DNA of 64,000 nucleotides from Puniceicoccaceae bacterium (GCA_018402305.1 JAGYJE010000001.1:124001-188000), one strand, 5' to 3'; counted from the first letter of the stretch, positions 43,077 through 52,427 are shown. Made by a program: numbers and translations. Notes: a model not told the origin generated them from the letters alone.

Positions 43077-43190
43077 TCAAACCCTCTCGACCTGCCAGTT
43101 GAGCAAGGCGCGCTTCGTTTTGCTGAATTCGATGTCAATGAGATGGATGGGCTCGCCTTTTCCGCGGTAGGGGGCGGCGTAGTCGTTCCT
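43077..43190 (-). pseudogene. C-terminal remnant of a PD-(D/E)XK nuclease-like (DUF1703-type) protein
   Basis: On the minus strand the frame reads NDYAAPYRGKGEPIHLIDIEFSK, then TKRALLNWQVERV and a stop. An in-frame stop lies 37 codons upstream. The pattern Y-x-x-P-Y-x-x-x-G-K-x-I-x-x-I-x-x-x-F-S-x-x-x-R is that of the end of AAA-ATPase/PDDEXK_9 proteins common in gut and verrucomicrobial genomes. Only the tail survives. Too short for the ORF track. Confidence 0.45.
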
Positions 43191-43250
43191 TTATCCTATG
43201 GCAGAGCCATTCAGATTGACTTGATCGCTCGTGCCAAGCAGGCTCCGTTC

Positions 43251-44105
43251 ATGAACTTTTATGGTATCCTGGTTGGTCTGGTTCTCTTTAGTTTATCCAC
43301 TTTGTTTGCGGATGATGGAAGCGTTCACGATGCTTCAAGAGGTCCCGTTGTGTTAGGGGAACTGCCAACGGTTGAAGCGCTTTGGGCGGGCTATTTGGAC
43401 TCGAATGGAGGGCGTCGAAATATTGAAGCGGTGCAATCGATCCAAGTTGAGGGCCACATCCGTTTGCCGGGTGAGGCCCCGGCGGAGAGCTCCGCTTTTC
43501 GCGTCATACGCAAACGGCCCGGATTACTGCGTCAGCATATTACCTTCCCCAATGAGGTGGTTCGGCAGGTTCTAGTCAACGATCGCGGTGCGTGGGCCAA
43601 ACTTATTTTTTCGAATGGTGAGGAACGCAGCCAAGAGGTGAGCGAACGCGAGCAGGCAAGCCTGCGCCAGGCAGTCCGCATGGAGTCACCTTTTTTGCAG
43701 ACGGAGGGGCGCCCCGATTGGCTGCGGCTGCGCGGCCTGGAGACGATGGAGCGGCCGGATGGCGGGATAATGGAGGCCTACCGTGTGGAGGTTCTGCCCA
43801 AATCCGGTTTACCCTTTGCAGAGATTTGGCTCAACACTGAAGATTTTCAAGAGCGCAAAGTTGTCATGCGGCCGGAGGAAGCAATTCCGGGTGCGCTTTC
43901 GCAGACGGTGCTCTACCATGATTATGCGCAAGTGGACGGGGTTCACTATGCACGATCACTTCATTTCTATACCGACGGGCAGCCGCAGCAGCGAATTGAG
44001 GTCGAGCGTTTGCGGATCAATGTCGGGATATTTGACAGCTATTTTGAGGAAGTCCGCTTTATGGAGACTACCAAGCCCCTGGAGGGCAGTTCGGGCGAGA
44101 AGTAG
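43251..44105 (+). CDS. Exported LolA-like (outer-membrane lipoprotein-sorting fold) protein
   Basis: 284 residues from ATG 43251, where a good signal peptide begins (MNFYGILVGLVLFSLSTLFA). The longer ORF from 43143 overlaps the repeat-rich intergenic region and is rejected. The mature part, ALWAGYLDSNGGRRNIEAVQSIQVEGHIRLPG ... FRVIRKRPGLLRQHI ... VVRQVLVNDRGAWAKLIFSNGE and LHFYTDGQPQQRIEVERLRIN, is the closed beta-sheet pattern of LolA/LolB-like proteins. It is convergent with the next gene 30 bp away. A lipid- or lipoprotein-binding periplasmic role is a family-level guess. Confidence 0.65.
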   Translation: MNFYGILVGLVLFSLSTLFADDGSVHDASRGPVVLGELPTVEALWAGYLDSNGGRRNIEAVQSIQVEGHIRLPGEAPAESSAFRVIRKRPGLLRQHITFPNEVVRQVLVNDRGAWAKLIFSNGEERSQEVSEREQASLRQAVRMESPFLQTEGRPDWLRLRGLETMERPDGGIMEAYRVEVLPKSGLPFAEIWLNTEDFQERKVVMRPEEAIPGALSQTVLYHDYAQVDGVHYARSLHFYTDGQPQQRIEVERLRINVGIFDSYFEEVRFMETTKPLEGSSGEK

Positions 44106-44135
44106 ACGACTTTCCGGAGCGGGACGGGCGGCTTT

Positions 44136-44858
44136 TTAATCGCGGCGGAATTCAGGCACGACTTTGAGCATGACAGCGCCGAGGCGGGCGTTCTCGGAGG
44201 GGGCGATGAAGACGAGTCGGCGGCTGCGGGGGTCGTCGAGCCAAATGGTTGAGTAAACGATGGTGATGCCGCCGTCGTCCTCTTCGATAGCGATGACGAC
44301 GGATCGATTGCCACCGTCGCCGAGGGAGAAATTGACCGGTTTCCAGTTTCCCGGCAGGGTGAGGCGTTGCTCACGGGTGGCGAGGATAAGGTCGCGCTCG
44401 ACCGTGTTGACAATGCGAAATTGTCCCCAGGGGAAGTCATCCGTAGCGTCTTCGATCACAATGGAGCGGAGCCCGATGGGATTTCGGCTGGAGGGTAGGA
44501 GGATGACGAGGGGCTGACGCAGCCCTGCGGGCACATCGACGACGAGGTGAGGGATCGTTTCCCAGTTCAATTCTCCCTCGGGGAGCACCGTCTCGCGCGC
44601 GAGGAGCCTGAAGCTTCGCTGGCCCCCGGGCTCTGCCGGGGGCAGACTCAGTGGTTTGGAGCGTTGCAGGGGATGCAGACCGGCCACCGGGGTCCGCTGG
44701 CCCGCGCTGAGGAGGTCAAGTTCCTTTGCGGCGGTGCCCTCATCCCAGGCGAGGAAGCGAAGCTCGGCAGCCGCCAAGCCGGGGCCGCTGCCACAAAGAA
44801 GTAAGACGAGTAGGCAACCGCGCCAGCGGCGGAGAAAAACTGTTAAAAACGGATTCAT
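44136..44858 (-). CDS. Exported protein of unknown function, next to Verru_Chthon cassette A
   Basis: 240 residues from ATG 44858. The start overlaps the original stop of the cassette A gene (ATGA), so translation was coupled; the 277-residue ORF in the track runs back into that gene. A signal peptide (FLTVFLRRWRGCLLVLLLCGSGPGLAAAE) precedes a beta-rich domain (ELRFLAWDEGTAAKELDLLSAGQRTPVAGLHPLQRSKPLSLPPAEPGG ... FPWGQFRIVNTVERDLILATREQRLTLPGNWKPVNF). I do not recognise the family. Context suggests an envelope assembly part. Confidence 0.7.
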   Translation of the reverse strand: MNPFLTVFLRRWRGCLLVLLLCGSGPGLAAAELRFLAWDEGTAAKELDLLSAGQRTPVAGLHPLQRSKPLSLPPAEPGGQRSFRLLARETVLPEGELNWETIPHLVVDVPAGLRQPLVILLPSSRNPIGLRSIVIEDATDDFPWGQFRIVNTVERDLILATREQRLTLPGNWKPVNFSLGDGGNRSVVIAIEEDDGGITIVYSTIWLDDPRSRRLVFIAPSENARLGAVMLKVVPEFRRD

Positions 44859-45290
44859 AGGTCGATTTCCCGCAGGGCCACCACGACGAAGCGCCGCCCG
44901 AATGCCTGGTTGATCTCGGAAAGTGCGGCGAGCGGGGTCTTCTCGGGTGGATCGCTGGGGTCTGTCCAATCCGGCACGCGTTGCACAACGGCTTCGAAGC
45001 CGACGCGGATGGTGGCTTCGCCGAGCGGGTTGGTCGACTCACCGATTGAGCGGACGATGAAGGTGTCGGAGCGGACGGTCAGACTGTTGCCCAGCGAGTG
45101 CAACACGTCGGCCTGGGTGAGCCAGCCTGGGAGGCCGACCCCGGTGTAGGGGTCCGGGAGATTATTCCCGTGGGGGTAGGGTGCCGTGTCAAAACGCTGG
45201 ATCCGGTGGGCATTATTGAGACCGGCCCGGTCGATGGCCGCCTGCAGTGCGCCTTTTCGGGTGGATGGCTGGCGGCCGCTCCGAGTTGGC
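44855..45290 (-). pseudogene. Out-of-frame 3' end of the Verru_Chthon cassette protein A gene
   Basis: This minus-strand frame continues the cassette protein after a one-base shift near 45285: RSGRQPSTRKGALQAAIDRAGL, then GVGLPGWLTQADVLHSLGNSLTVRSDTFIVRSIGES and ends ALSEINQAFGRRFVVVALREIDL. The 83-residue ORF in the track (44855-45106) is its tail. The stop overlaps the next gene's ATG, as expected for the original gene end. The main ORF instead runs on through low-complexity Pro/Arg/Ser residues to 45079. Confidence 0.8.
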
Positions 45291-48270
45291 GCGCGACGAA
45301 TTCGCCCATCGATTGGAAGGGGCCGCGCTCGCGCACCTCGTCGACGATCTCGCGGGCGAGGGCTTGAATCTCGGGGTCGCTCAATTCCCGGAAGCCGACC
45401 CAGCTATCGTTGGCTTCGCCAATCGGCTGCGTCAGTCGGTGGAAGGTGCTGCCGCTGGGGGCGTGGGTTTCGGGCTGCCCATCGGGTGAGCGCGTATTCA
45501 GCTGCCGTCCGCGCAGGCTGGCCAGCGCGGCCGTCCAGGCCTCGACGGAGGTGGAGTTGACATTGAAGCCACCCTCCTGCAGGAGGTGTGCGGCTACTTT
45601 GAGGGGGCGGTCCGCCGCGGTCAGGCGCGCCTCGGTTTGGGCTCTATCAAAAGCGCCCAGCCAGGGGCGCAGGCGCGGGTTGCGCAGCGGTGCCTCGCGT
45701 GGGTCGTCCAGCCAATCGCTCAGCTCAGAGTTGCCGGTCCGAGCCACACCCGCGTCGAGGGAGGAGAAGAAAAATCCATCCCAGAGCGCATGATTGAGCA
45801 GGAAGGCGTGGTCGTAGATGGCTAAATTAGGGGAAAAAGACTCGCCTGTGCTGCTGCTGCGAACCTCGCGCGCCACCTCGTCGGTATCGAGATAGGGGGA
45901 GGCCCAGGCATTGCCAAAGGCCTGGGCCGGGGCGAATGCGGTGTCCACGAGGTCGGCGTTGCGAAGGGCCGCCAGGTTGAGGAGCGGCTCAGTGGGGAGC
46001 GAGAAAAAGGGCAGGCGGTCGCGCCCCCGGATACTTTCGTTGGATGCACCGTAGTAGGTGCGCTGGGCGTCGGGGGTCACTTGCAGACCGGAACCCAGGA
46101 AGTCGGCTACCGCTCGGAAGTCGGTCTGATAGTGCGGGCCGGAGGTAAAGTCGGCCCCGGACAGGAGGGTGTTGACGAAACGCTGCCGCGGGTTGGTGGT
46201 GAGCAGGAGATTCGACAAATTACCGACCTCCCCGGCCGTCCGGTTGAAGGTCTCCAGCACGGCGACGGGCCGGGGGGACTCTAATGCCGAAGCTGTTAAG
46301 CGCGGAGAAGTGACTATTTGATCTTCGTATTCGTCGACATCTACGAAGTTGTTGGTGGACTCACCATCATTGTCACGGTAGACCATGACTTCCGATAAGA
46401 TGGCGATCTCGGCCCGACGGTCAAGACGCCCCTCGTTCTCCAAGGTCATCATGTAGTGGAAGCGCCTGTTGGCGAAGTTTGCGGAAATGCGGATTTCGTC
46501 TGTGGGCTCGATGGGCATGGTCCAATTGGCTTTACTCTGGGTGGAAATTCCTCGATCAAGGCGGACCGCAAATCCTCCCCTGAAATTATTATAATCGGCC
46601 TCGCTTTCGAACGGCTTCATGCGAAGCGTCCTCAACGCATCGCTTCCTGTGCGATCGTAAGGAACCGGAATCGAAGTTGCCGGACCAAACAGCCGAACTT
46701 CGCCCGCGCCAATTACGATAGGACGCCGGGTGCTATCGCTGCCAGTGCGGGTTATTTGAAGCAGGAAATATGGATCGAGAGAACGGCCCGACCCTGGCGA
46801 GTTAGGTAGTCCCCTGCCGAGGTGACCGCCCATGTAACTGTGGCCGTATTTATATTCAAAGATATGATCTCCCTCCTCGTTCTTCCGGTATAAATCGATT
46901 TCGAATCCAAGTGGAAAATCGAGACGCGGATGCGCAAAAAAAGCGGGGGCCTCGATGGGCTGGTCGTAGGGGTTCCAAAGGACTATTAAGGGGCATATGA
47001 CCATACGGAGAACCGAGGGATCGTTTGGATCGACCCATGGACTGAAAAATAACAGAATACGGTTAAGAACGGGGGCGACACCGCCCTGCGTCGGCTCGGA
47101 ACCGCTCCAGTAGGGGCTCTTGTTTTTTGTGACGGAAAAGGGATCGCCGGGGTTGGTGACCTCCAGATACTTGCGGTAGAAGTCGCGCAGGTGATCAAAA
47201 GTCGGCACGGCGCCGGTGGTGAAGGTCCGTGTCTCGTCGGCGCGCCCGTCGTAGTCGACCGTGACGACCGGTGGTCGAGCCGAATTGATCGGGGTAAAGA
47301 GCGGTTGCTCGCCCCCCGGTGCCGGGCCGTCGCGAAAGGGATTGGGCGAATCGCCCCAGAGCCTCGCGTTGAAGTCGGAATCGCCCATTTCAAAGGCAGC
47401 GGTCAAGTCGGTCTTCAGCCCGCCCCGCGCCACATCGGCCAAGACCGAGCGGGAGACGGTGGTCCAGTCCGCCGAAAGTTGGTTTGGCGCGTCGCCGCTG
47501 TAGGCGTAGGCCGGATCCAGGCTCAGATCGCCCAGCGAACGAACGCGTTCGCGCCGCTGGGCCCAGCCCTCGCTTGGCTGGGTCAGTGTCGGGCCGCTGC
47601 TGTTAGCAATGCCGATGCCGGGGCCGGCCGGGCTGGCAATGGTGTCGGGCGTCGGGCGCGCGCCCGTATCCTCCCCAAGATTCAGGCGAGCCTTGAGCCC
47701 CTCATCCGACACCGCCCAGGCAAAGCCGCCCCGGCCATCGGTGTACGGCACAAATTGGGCCCGCAGATCGAAACCATCGGCTGCCTCCGTAAAGAGGGCG
47801 CGCTCTTCGTCGGGCTGAACCGGCGCGTCGATGAAACTGCTCGCTTGCAGAAGCGCCTCCGGACCGGAGACCAACCAGCGCTGGAAGGCCCGCTGCTTTT
47901 CGGCTGCGTAGCGCGGGGCACGCGCCCTCGGGTTGTCTAGCTGCGCGGCGCGGGCACTTTCCCACACGCCAACCATAGCGGAGCGGGCGGAGGCGGGGTC
48001 GAGCAGATCTGCTTGTGCTGTGACACGGCGATCCTCCCCCAGTTCGCGCTGGAGTGTGCCGATCGCTTGAAGTAGGCCCAAGCGGGCGTTTTCCCGGGCC
48101 TCGAGCCGGTCGAGCGTGGCTGCGGCATTGGTTGTTTCAACAGCGGCGAGTGAAAAGATCGAAAGGACCAGGATCAGGACAAAGGCCATCGCCGACAAGG
48201 CGAGCACCAGCGCAAAGCCCTCGCAGCGGCGTGGACAGGGTTTTGAATGGTTGATGGATTTCAGTGCCAT
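45079..48270 (-). CDS. Verru_Chthon cassette protein A (frameshifted near its 3' end)
   Basis: 1063 residues as an ORF. After a basic N-terminus, GFALVLALSAMAFVLILVLSIFSLAAVE is the single hydrophobic stalk typical of cassette protein A of Verrucomicrobia and Chthoniobacter, a large pilin-like or envelope protein; the region after it (ARENARLGLLQAIGTLQRELGEDRRVTAQADLLD) is strongly family-like. The last ~70 residues are out of frame: after GEFVARQLG the conserved sequence resumes in another frame down to 44855. The intact product would be about 1138 residues. The shift may be a real mutation or a sequencing error. Cassette proteins B, C and D are not recognised next to it. Confidence 0.85.
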   Translation of the reverse strand: MALKSINHSKPCPRRCEGFALVLALSAMAFVLILVLSIFSLAAVETTNAAATLDRLEARENARLGLLQAIGTLQRELGEDRRVTAQADLLDPASARSAMVGVWESARAAQLDNPRARAPRYAAEKQRAFQRWLVSGPEALLQASSFIDAPVQPDEERALFTEAADGFDLRAQFVPYTDGRGGFAWAVSDEGLKARLNLGEDTGARPTPDTIASPAGPGIGIANSSGPTLTQPSEGWAQRRERVRSLGDLSLDPAYAYSGDAPNQLSADWTTVSRSVLADVARGGLKTDLTAAFEMGDSDFNARLWGDSPNPFRDGPAPGGEQPLFTPINSARPPVVTVDYDGRADETRTFTTGAVPTFDHLRDFYRKYLEVTNPGDPFSVTKNKSPYWSGSEPTQGGVAPVLNRILLFFSPWVDPNDPSVLRMVICPLIVLWNPYDQPIEAPAFFAHPRLDFPLGFEIDLYRKNEEGDHIFEYKYGHSYMGGHLGRGLPNSPGSGRSLDPYFLLQITRTGSDSTRRPIVIGAGEVRLFGPATSIPVPYDRTGSDALRTLRMKPFESEADYNNFRGGFAVRLDRGISTQSKANWTMPIEPTDEIRISANFANRRFHYMMTLENEGRLDRRAEIAILSEVMVYRDNDGESTNNFVDVDEYEDQIVTSPRLTASALESPRPVAVLETFNRTAGEVGNLSNLLLTTNPRQRFVNTLLSGADFTSGPHYQTDFRAVADFLGSGLQVTPDAQRTYYGASNESIRGRDRLPFFSLPTEPLLNLAALRNADLVDTAFAPAQAFGNAWASPYLDTDEVAREVRSSSTGESFSPNLAIYDHAFLLNHALWDGFFFSSLDAGVARTGNSELSDWLDDPREAPLRNPRLRPWLGAFDRAQTEARLTAADRPLKVAAHLLQEGGFNVNSTSVEAWTAALASLRGRQLNTRSPDGQPETHAPSGSTFHRLTQPIGEANDSWVGFRELSDPEIQALAREIVDEVRERGPFQSMGEFVARQLGAAASHPPEKAHCRRPSTGPVSIMPTGSSVLTRHPTPTGIISRTPTPGSASQAGSPRPTCCTRWATV

Positions 48271-48714
48271 TTGAGCGTAATCAGGCTTAATCAGGAAATT
48301 GGCTGTCGTTTATTGGTTTTATAAATCGACCAAATATTAACTCAGTCAACGCTTTAAAAGTGACAAACAAGTGAAATAAGAAGGGCGCAAACACGCGGTT
48401 GTTGAGCCCAAATAGCCCTAATTCAGAGGCAATCCGTGTTTTTAAATTAGCAGGAAGGTGGCCGTTGGTAGTGCGCCGGACCGCTCCTGTTGCGCTTAAA
48501 AAGCGACCACCGGGGTTCTTTTAAGTTATGTGCAAGGCGAAAAAACAAGATGGCTCGATCGCCCCCGTGCTTTTTGCCCGGCTGGCGGTACCAGGAAACT
48601 GGAATGTAAACTTAATAAGTTTATTTTGTTGCATTAAAGTAACAAAAAAACAATTGATTGAGTAAATTCATTCTTTATCCATAGCGATCTCTTCTCTAAA
48701 ACTAACATTCAATC
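48271..48714. other. Intergenic region upstream of the solenoid array
   Basis: 444 bp between divergent genes. No ORF is supported. TTTTGTT-gcattaaagt-AACAAAA (48624-48647) is a 7-bp inverted repeat in an AT-rich stretch 68 bp before the ATG at 48715 and could be an operator. The remainder shows no recognisable element. Confidence 0.4.
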
Positions 48715-49986
48715 ATGAAAGTCGATCCTATGAAAATGAAACCACTCGTTTCAACAGCCATTCTGAGCTCTGCGCTGGGAATGTTTTTCGCAAGCAACGC
48801 CGCCGCCCAAAGTCTTTGGACGGGTGGTACCGGTGACTATTCCACAGCCGGAAACTGGACCCCTTCCGGCGTGCCGAGCAGCGGCACCGCCATCGAGATT
48901 AACTCGGGGGAGGCGACATTTTCCGGTTCCGACGCGAACTACGAGCGCGCGGCGACCAGCACCATCGATGGCGGCGCCCTGGTTCTCGATAACGCCCGCT
49001 TTCTCAACGGGCGCGGCGGCCCCGCTATCTTTAATATGGAATCGGGCTCGCTCACTCAGAACGGCACTTACTTCATCGTTGCCCAAAATAATGCGGGCAC
49101 TTTCAACCAGAACGGCGGCACGGTCAACCTCGATCTGAGACGCGGGTTTTTTATAACCGACGGCTCCGCCGGGTCCAATACGGGAACCTATTCGTTAACC
49201 GGCGGCACGCTCGACGTCAACCTGAACGGTCTCGAGTCCAATAACGATGCCCACAATTTTCAGATGGGCCGCTCCAGCGCGGGGGCCGATTTGTTTCATG
49301 TCGACGGGGGCACCTTCAACCTCCGCAACTCCGGCACTCTTGGCACGACGGACAAGCGGGTCTATATCTTTCGAGACTCCACCTTCCGGGTCGATAGCGG
49401 AATTGTCGATGTCGCGGGCATGACTTTTTTCACAGTGGGCCGCGGTGTCAACGCCGGAAGAACGGCTAACTTCCTCGTCAACGGTGGCGATACCGACATC
49501 GCGGTGACCAACGCCTTCATTGTTGGCGGCGGTCAGGACGGCTACATGCAAATGACGAACGGAACACTGGATATTTTACAGTCCAACAACGGCGGCGGTA
49601 ATTTCTGGATCGGCGACACATCGACCACTGCGTCGGCTGTAGTGGAGCAGAGCGGGGGTGATATCACGGTGGCTGGGCAATTGTTACTGGCGCGAAATGT
49701 GAACAATAATGCCAGATACACAATGTCCGATGGGACATTGAGTGCCGAAGACATTGATGTGGTCAACGGCACGGGTCTTTTCGAATTCAACGGCGGCACG
49801 ATCACCCTCGACGGCGACCAAACCAGCTTGCTCAGTGAAGCCTGGTTTGATGCAGCGCCGGGTGCCTTTGCCGAGTTCGATGGGACCTCCACGACTCTGG
49901 CCATCCCTGAGCCTGCCATGGCTTCCGCCCTGGCCGCATTGCTCGCGCTGGGTGCGGCTGCGATGCGCCGCCGTCCGCGCGCTTAA
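48715..49986 (+). CDS. PEP-CTERM beta-solenoid protein, first member of the paralogous array
   Basis: 423 residues. Signal peptide (STAILSSALGMFFASNAAAQ), then SLWTGGTGDYSTAGNWTPSGVPSSG, the array's shared opening. Repeats of Gly/Asn-rich beta strands follow: ARFLNGRGGPAIFNMESGS, GTYFIVAQNNAGTFNQNGGTVNLDLRRGFF, HNFQMGRSSAGADLFHVDGGTFNLRNSGTL. The C-terminus IPEPAMASALAALLALGAAAMRRRPRA is a full PEP-CTERM signal. Residues 1-370 resemble the N-terminal third of the protein at 52428 closely, with long identical runs. It has its own promoter region and a terminator at 50032, so it is transcribed apart from the rest of the array. An in-frame ATG at 48730 is another possible start. Expected at the cell surface. 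Confidence 0.88.
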   Translation: MKVDPMKMKPLVSTAILSSALGMFFASNAAAQSLWTGGTGDYSTAGNWTPSGVPSSGTAIEINSGEATFSGSDANYERAATSTIDGGALVLDNARFLNGRGGPAIFNMESGSLTQNGTYFIVAQNNAGTFNQNGGTVNLDLRRGFFITDGSAGSNTGTYSLTGGTLDVNLNGLESNNDAHNFQMGRSSAGADLFHVDGGTFNLRNSGTLGTTDKRVYIFRDSTFRVDSGIVDVAGMTFFTVGRGVNAGRTANFLVNGGDTDIAVTNAFIVGGGQDGYMQMTNGTLDILQSNNGGGNFWIGDTSTTASAVVEQSGGDITVAGQLLLARNVNNNARYTMSDGTLSAEDIDVVNGTGLFEFNGGTITLDGDQTSLLSEAWFDAAPGAFAEFDGTSTTLAIPEPAMASALAALLALGAAAMRRRPRA

Positions 49987-50031
49987 TGGTATCGACTCCA
50001 ATGAAAGCCGAGCCTTGGCTTAGTTTCGCGG

Positions 50032-50061
50032 GGGCGGCGGTTGGCTGCCGTCGCCCTTTTT
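50032..50061 (+). terminator. Rho-independent terminator after the first array member
   Basis: GGGCGGCGG (50032-50040) pairs with CCGTCGCCC (50048-50056, one G-T pair), with a 7-nt loop and a T5 run. It lies 46 bp after the stop at 49986 and just before the next gene. Confidence 0.8.
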
Positions 50062-50080
50062 CCACAACACATACAAATCC

Positions 50081-51307
50081 ATGAGGCTTCCCGTTTTTTT
50101 ATTTTCAGTTTTTTTCGTATCCCTCGCTGCCAACAGCGCGTTTGGGGCAGAGCGTGAATCGCTCTGGCGCTCGGGCAAGGGTCTTTACAGCGACGAGCAG
50201 CGCTGGCGCCCGACGGGCGTCCCCGCCAGTGCAACGCCCATTCGGATCGAGGGTGGTCAGGTGGACTGGGTCGAGTCGGCGTCCTTCGATTTGAGTCGGG
50301 CGGCGGCTACCTTCATTGATGGCGGCACGCTCCATTTGGTGGGCACCTTCCGTAACGGGGTGGACGGTGCCGGGGAACTACAGCTTGAATCCGGTGAGAT
50401 TCGCCACAGCGGGAACTTTTTTGTCTTGGGGCACAACGCGCCGGGAAAGATGGTCATGACTGGAGGCCGCTTCGAAAGCGATGTGGCGAGCGGCTTTTTC
50501 TTTAGCGACCACGCAGGGGCACCGGTTGAATTCCTCATGCAGGATGGCGCTTTCGAGGTAAGCTTCCGAGAGCGTAGCGACTATGAGGAGCGCTGGCAGT
50601 CCTTCATGGGCAAGGCACAGAATGACCGATGGACGATTCAGGGCGGCAGTGTTGAAATCGATGCGGGCAACGCACCGTTTTTTGGTGATCGGGAAAACCC
50701 CGGGGATGCAAATCGCTTTCGCGCCATCGTTGTTCGCCGCAGCTCGACGATAGAGATCAATGGTGGTTCGGTGCGGTTTCTGCGTCCGGAACGTCTCGCC
50801 ATCGGTGAGAGGACCCCGGGCAATGCCTTGCTCAAACTGGATGGGGGGCGTCTTGAAGTTTTGGATACACGAGGACTGGACGGCGGCATCGCGGTGGGCG
50901 TCGACAGTGAGGGGGTTGTCGTGGTCAACGACGGCCAGCTCACGGTCAGCGTGGCCGAGAACGACGCCGGTCGAAACTGCGGTTTTTTGGTGGGTGCCGA
51001 TGGCGGCTACGGCAGTTTGGAGATCAACGGCGGGGTGGTTGATTTGGCCGGGCTGGACATTGAGATTGCACGCGGTCGCAACAGCGTGGGCCAGGTGCGG
51101 ATGACCGGTGGGGCGCTGCGGGCAGGCGATATCCGGCCCGCAGACTCCGCGACTTCGGCCCGGTTTCAATTTGAGGGCGGTCTCATCGTGCTCGCCGGTG
51201 ACCGCCGCGACATCCTCGACGAAGCCTTCTTTGAAGCGCGGGGCCGTGTTTCGGCCGATTACAACCCGCTCGCTGATGAAACCCGTCTCTCCCTCCCCAG
51301 CCGCTAA
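50081..51307 (+). CDS. Exported beta-solenoid protein, array member 2 (no PEP-CTERM)
   Basis: 408 residues. Signal peptide (PVFLFSVFFVSLAANSAFGAE), then ESLWRSGKGLYSDEQRWRPTGVPASATPI, a diverged form of the array opening. The same order of strands follows as in member 1 (FIDGGTLHLVGTFRNGVDGAGELQLESGEIRHSGNFFVLG ... FEGGLIVLAGDRRDILDEAFFEARG). It ends with LPSR; the PEP-CTERM tail is absent and the protein would be released or held by other means. The Tat phosphoesterase gene starts 2 bp after its stop, showing a tight operon. Confidence 0.8.
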   Translation: MRLPVFLFSVFFVSLAANSAFGAERESLWRSGKGLYSDEQRWRPTGVPASATPIRIEGGQVDWVESASFDLSRAAATFIDGGTLHLVGTFRNGVDGAGELQLESGEIRHSGNFFVLGHNAPGKMVMTGGRFESDVASGFFFSDHAGAPVEFLMQDGAFEVSFRERSDYEERWQSFMGKAQNDRWTIQGGSVEIDAGNAPFFGDRENPGDANRFRAIVVRRSSTIEINGGSVRFLRPERLAIGERTPGNALLKLDGGRLEVLDTRGLDGGIAVGVDSEGVVVVNDGQLTVSVAENDAGRNCGFLVGADGGYGSLEINGGVVDLAGLDIEIARGRNSVGQVRMTGGALRAGDIRPADSATSARFQFEGGLIVLAGDRRDILDEAFFEARGRVSADYNPLADETRLSLPSR

Positions 51308-51309
51308 GT

Positions 51310-52371
51310 ATGCTTATGTCGATCCCCCACCTACTCCCCCGTCGCCAATTTATCAAAACCGCTGCCCTCGGTGCAGGCGGTGGCCTCGCTGCGCAAGCAC
51401 TGGGCCCGTCCGCTCTATCGGCGGCCGCCGCTGAGAATCCGCGTCCGCTCCGTGTGATTCACATGACGGACCATCATTTGATGGATTTCATGAACCAGCG
51501 GGGCTCCCAAGCCGGCATCGAAGCCGCCTACGCGCATGCCATGAGTTTGAAGCCCGATGTGATCGCCAATGGCGGCGACTTCTTGACGCACTCCATCGAG
51601 CGCCCGCTGGCCGACATGCAGAAGGATGCCAAGATCATCAACGGCATCCTCCCGACCTCCGGGGTGCAAGTGGTCAACGCCTGTGGCAACCATGACATCT
51701 GGGGCTGGAAGAAATCGAAGTCCGGCGCGACCGGGCGGGAGCCGCTATTCGGGAAGAACTTTTTCCGGGAATACTTCGGGGAGGGTGCGCTCTACCGCCG
51801 CGTCGATTTGGGCACTTGGACGATGCTCGTGCTGGACTCCGTGCAACCCTGGGAAGAGGGCTATCAGGGCGGGCTCGACGATGCGCAGTTCGAGTGGCTG
51901 CAGGGCGAGCTGTCCGCCTCGGACCCGGCCAAACCCATCATCATTCTCTCGCATGTGCCCGTGCTCAGCGCGGGACTTATGCTGCAGGATACCCGCCTCG
52001 GTCCGCCCGATGACCACGCACGCGGCGTGACGATGCCAAAGGGGAGTTGCCATCAGGATCTCTGGCGGGTGGCGGATGCCTTTTGGCGGCACGGCAATGT
52101 GAAAGTCGTGCTGAGCGGCCATGTCCACGTCGATGAGCGGATCGATGTGCTCGGCAGTAGCTACCTGAGCGGTGGGGCGGTTTGTGGCTCCTGGTGGATC
52201 CCCCGCGAGCAGATGGCTATCCGTGCCACCCGGCGCGAGCGAAAAATGGGCAACCCGCACCTTATCCGCACCCCCCGGGCCGATCCCGGCTTCCGCGTCT
52301 TTGATCTCTATCCCGACGGTCGCTTCGACCACGAATATGTCCTGTTCCCCTGGGAGTTCGTCCGGGAATAG
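51310..52371 (+). CDS. Tat-exported calcineurin-like metallophosphoesterase
   Basis: 353 residues. The twin-arginine signal RRQFIKTAALGAGGGLAAQALG is clear. Metallophosphoesterase motifs appear in order: HMTDHHLMD (family D-x-H), ANGGDFLTH (GGD), NACGNHDIWGW (GNHD), ILSHVPVL, and LSGHVHVDERI (GHxH). The enzyme binds two metal ions and hydrolyses phosphate esters in the periplasm; the substrate is unknown. It is translationally close to array member 2 (2-bp gap) and 56 bp before array member 3, so it belongs to the array operon. A start at ATG 51316 would also keep the Tat signal. Confidence 0.92.
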   Translation: MLMSIPHLLPRRQFIKTAALGAGGGLAAQALGPSALSAAAAENPRPLRVIHMTDHHLMDFMNQRGSQAGIEAAYAHAMSLKPDVIANGGDFLTHSIERPLADMQKDAKIINGILPTSGVQVVNACGNHDIWGWKKSKSGATGREPLFGKNFFREYFGEGALYRRVDLGTWTMLVLDSVQPWEEGYQGGLDDAQFEWLQGELSASDPAKPIIILSHVPVLSAGLMLQDTRLGPPDDHARGVTMPKGSCHQDLWRVADAFWRHGNVKVVLSGHVHVDERIDVLGSSYLSGGAVCGSWWIPREQMAIRATRRERKMGNPHLIRTPRADPGFRVFDLYPDGRFDHEYVLFPWEFVRE

Positions 52372-52427
52372 CTGCCTGCATCCCTCGCTTTCATTACCAA
52401 TCCACTCACAGCCATCAAGGAACTCAA

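Larger units (their letters stand above)
42154..43250. other. 1.1-kb gene-free region rich in inverted repeats
   Basis: No intact gene is supported here. It contains a MITE-like element (42449-42759) with a nested inverted repeat, a second pair of inverted arms (42835-42920) and a short nuclease remnant (43077-43190). The 62-residue ORF in the track (42612-42800) lies inside the element and has no protein character. 42154-42448 shows nothing recognisable. Confidence 0.7.

Noticed and set aside
45186-45560. Plus-strand ORFs opposite cassette protein A (also 47191-47940)
   Set aside because: Shadows of the minus-strand gene caused by high GC content.
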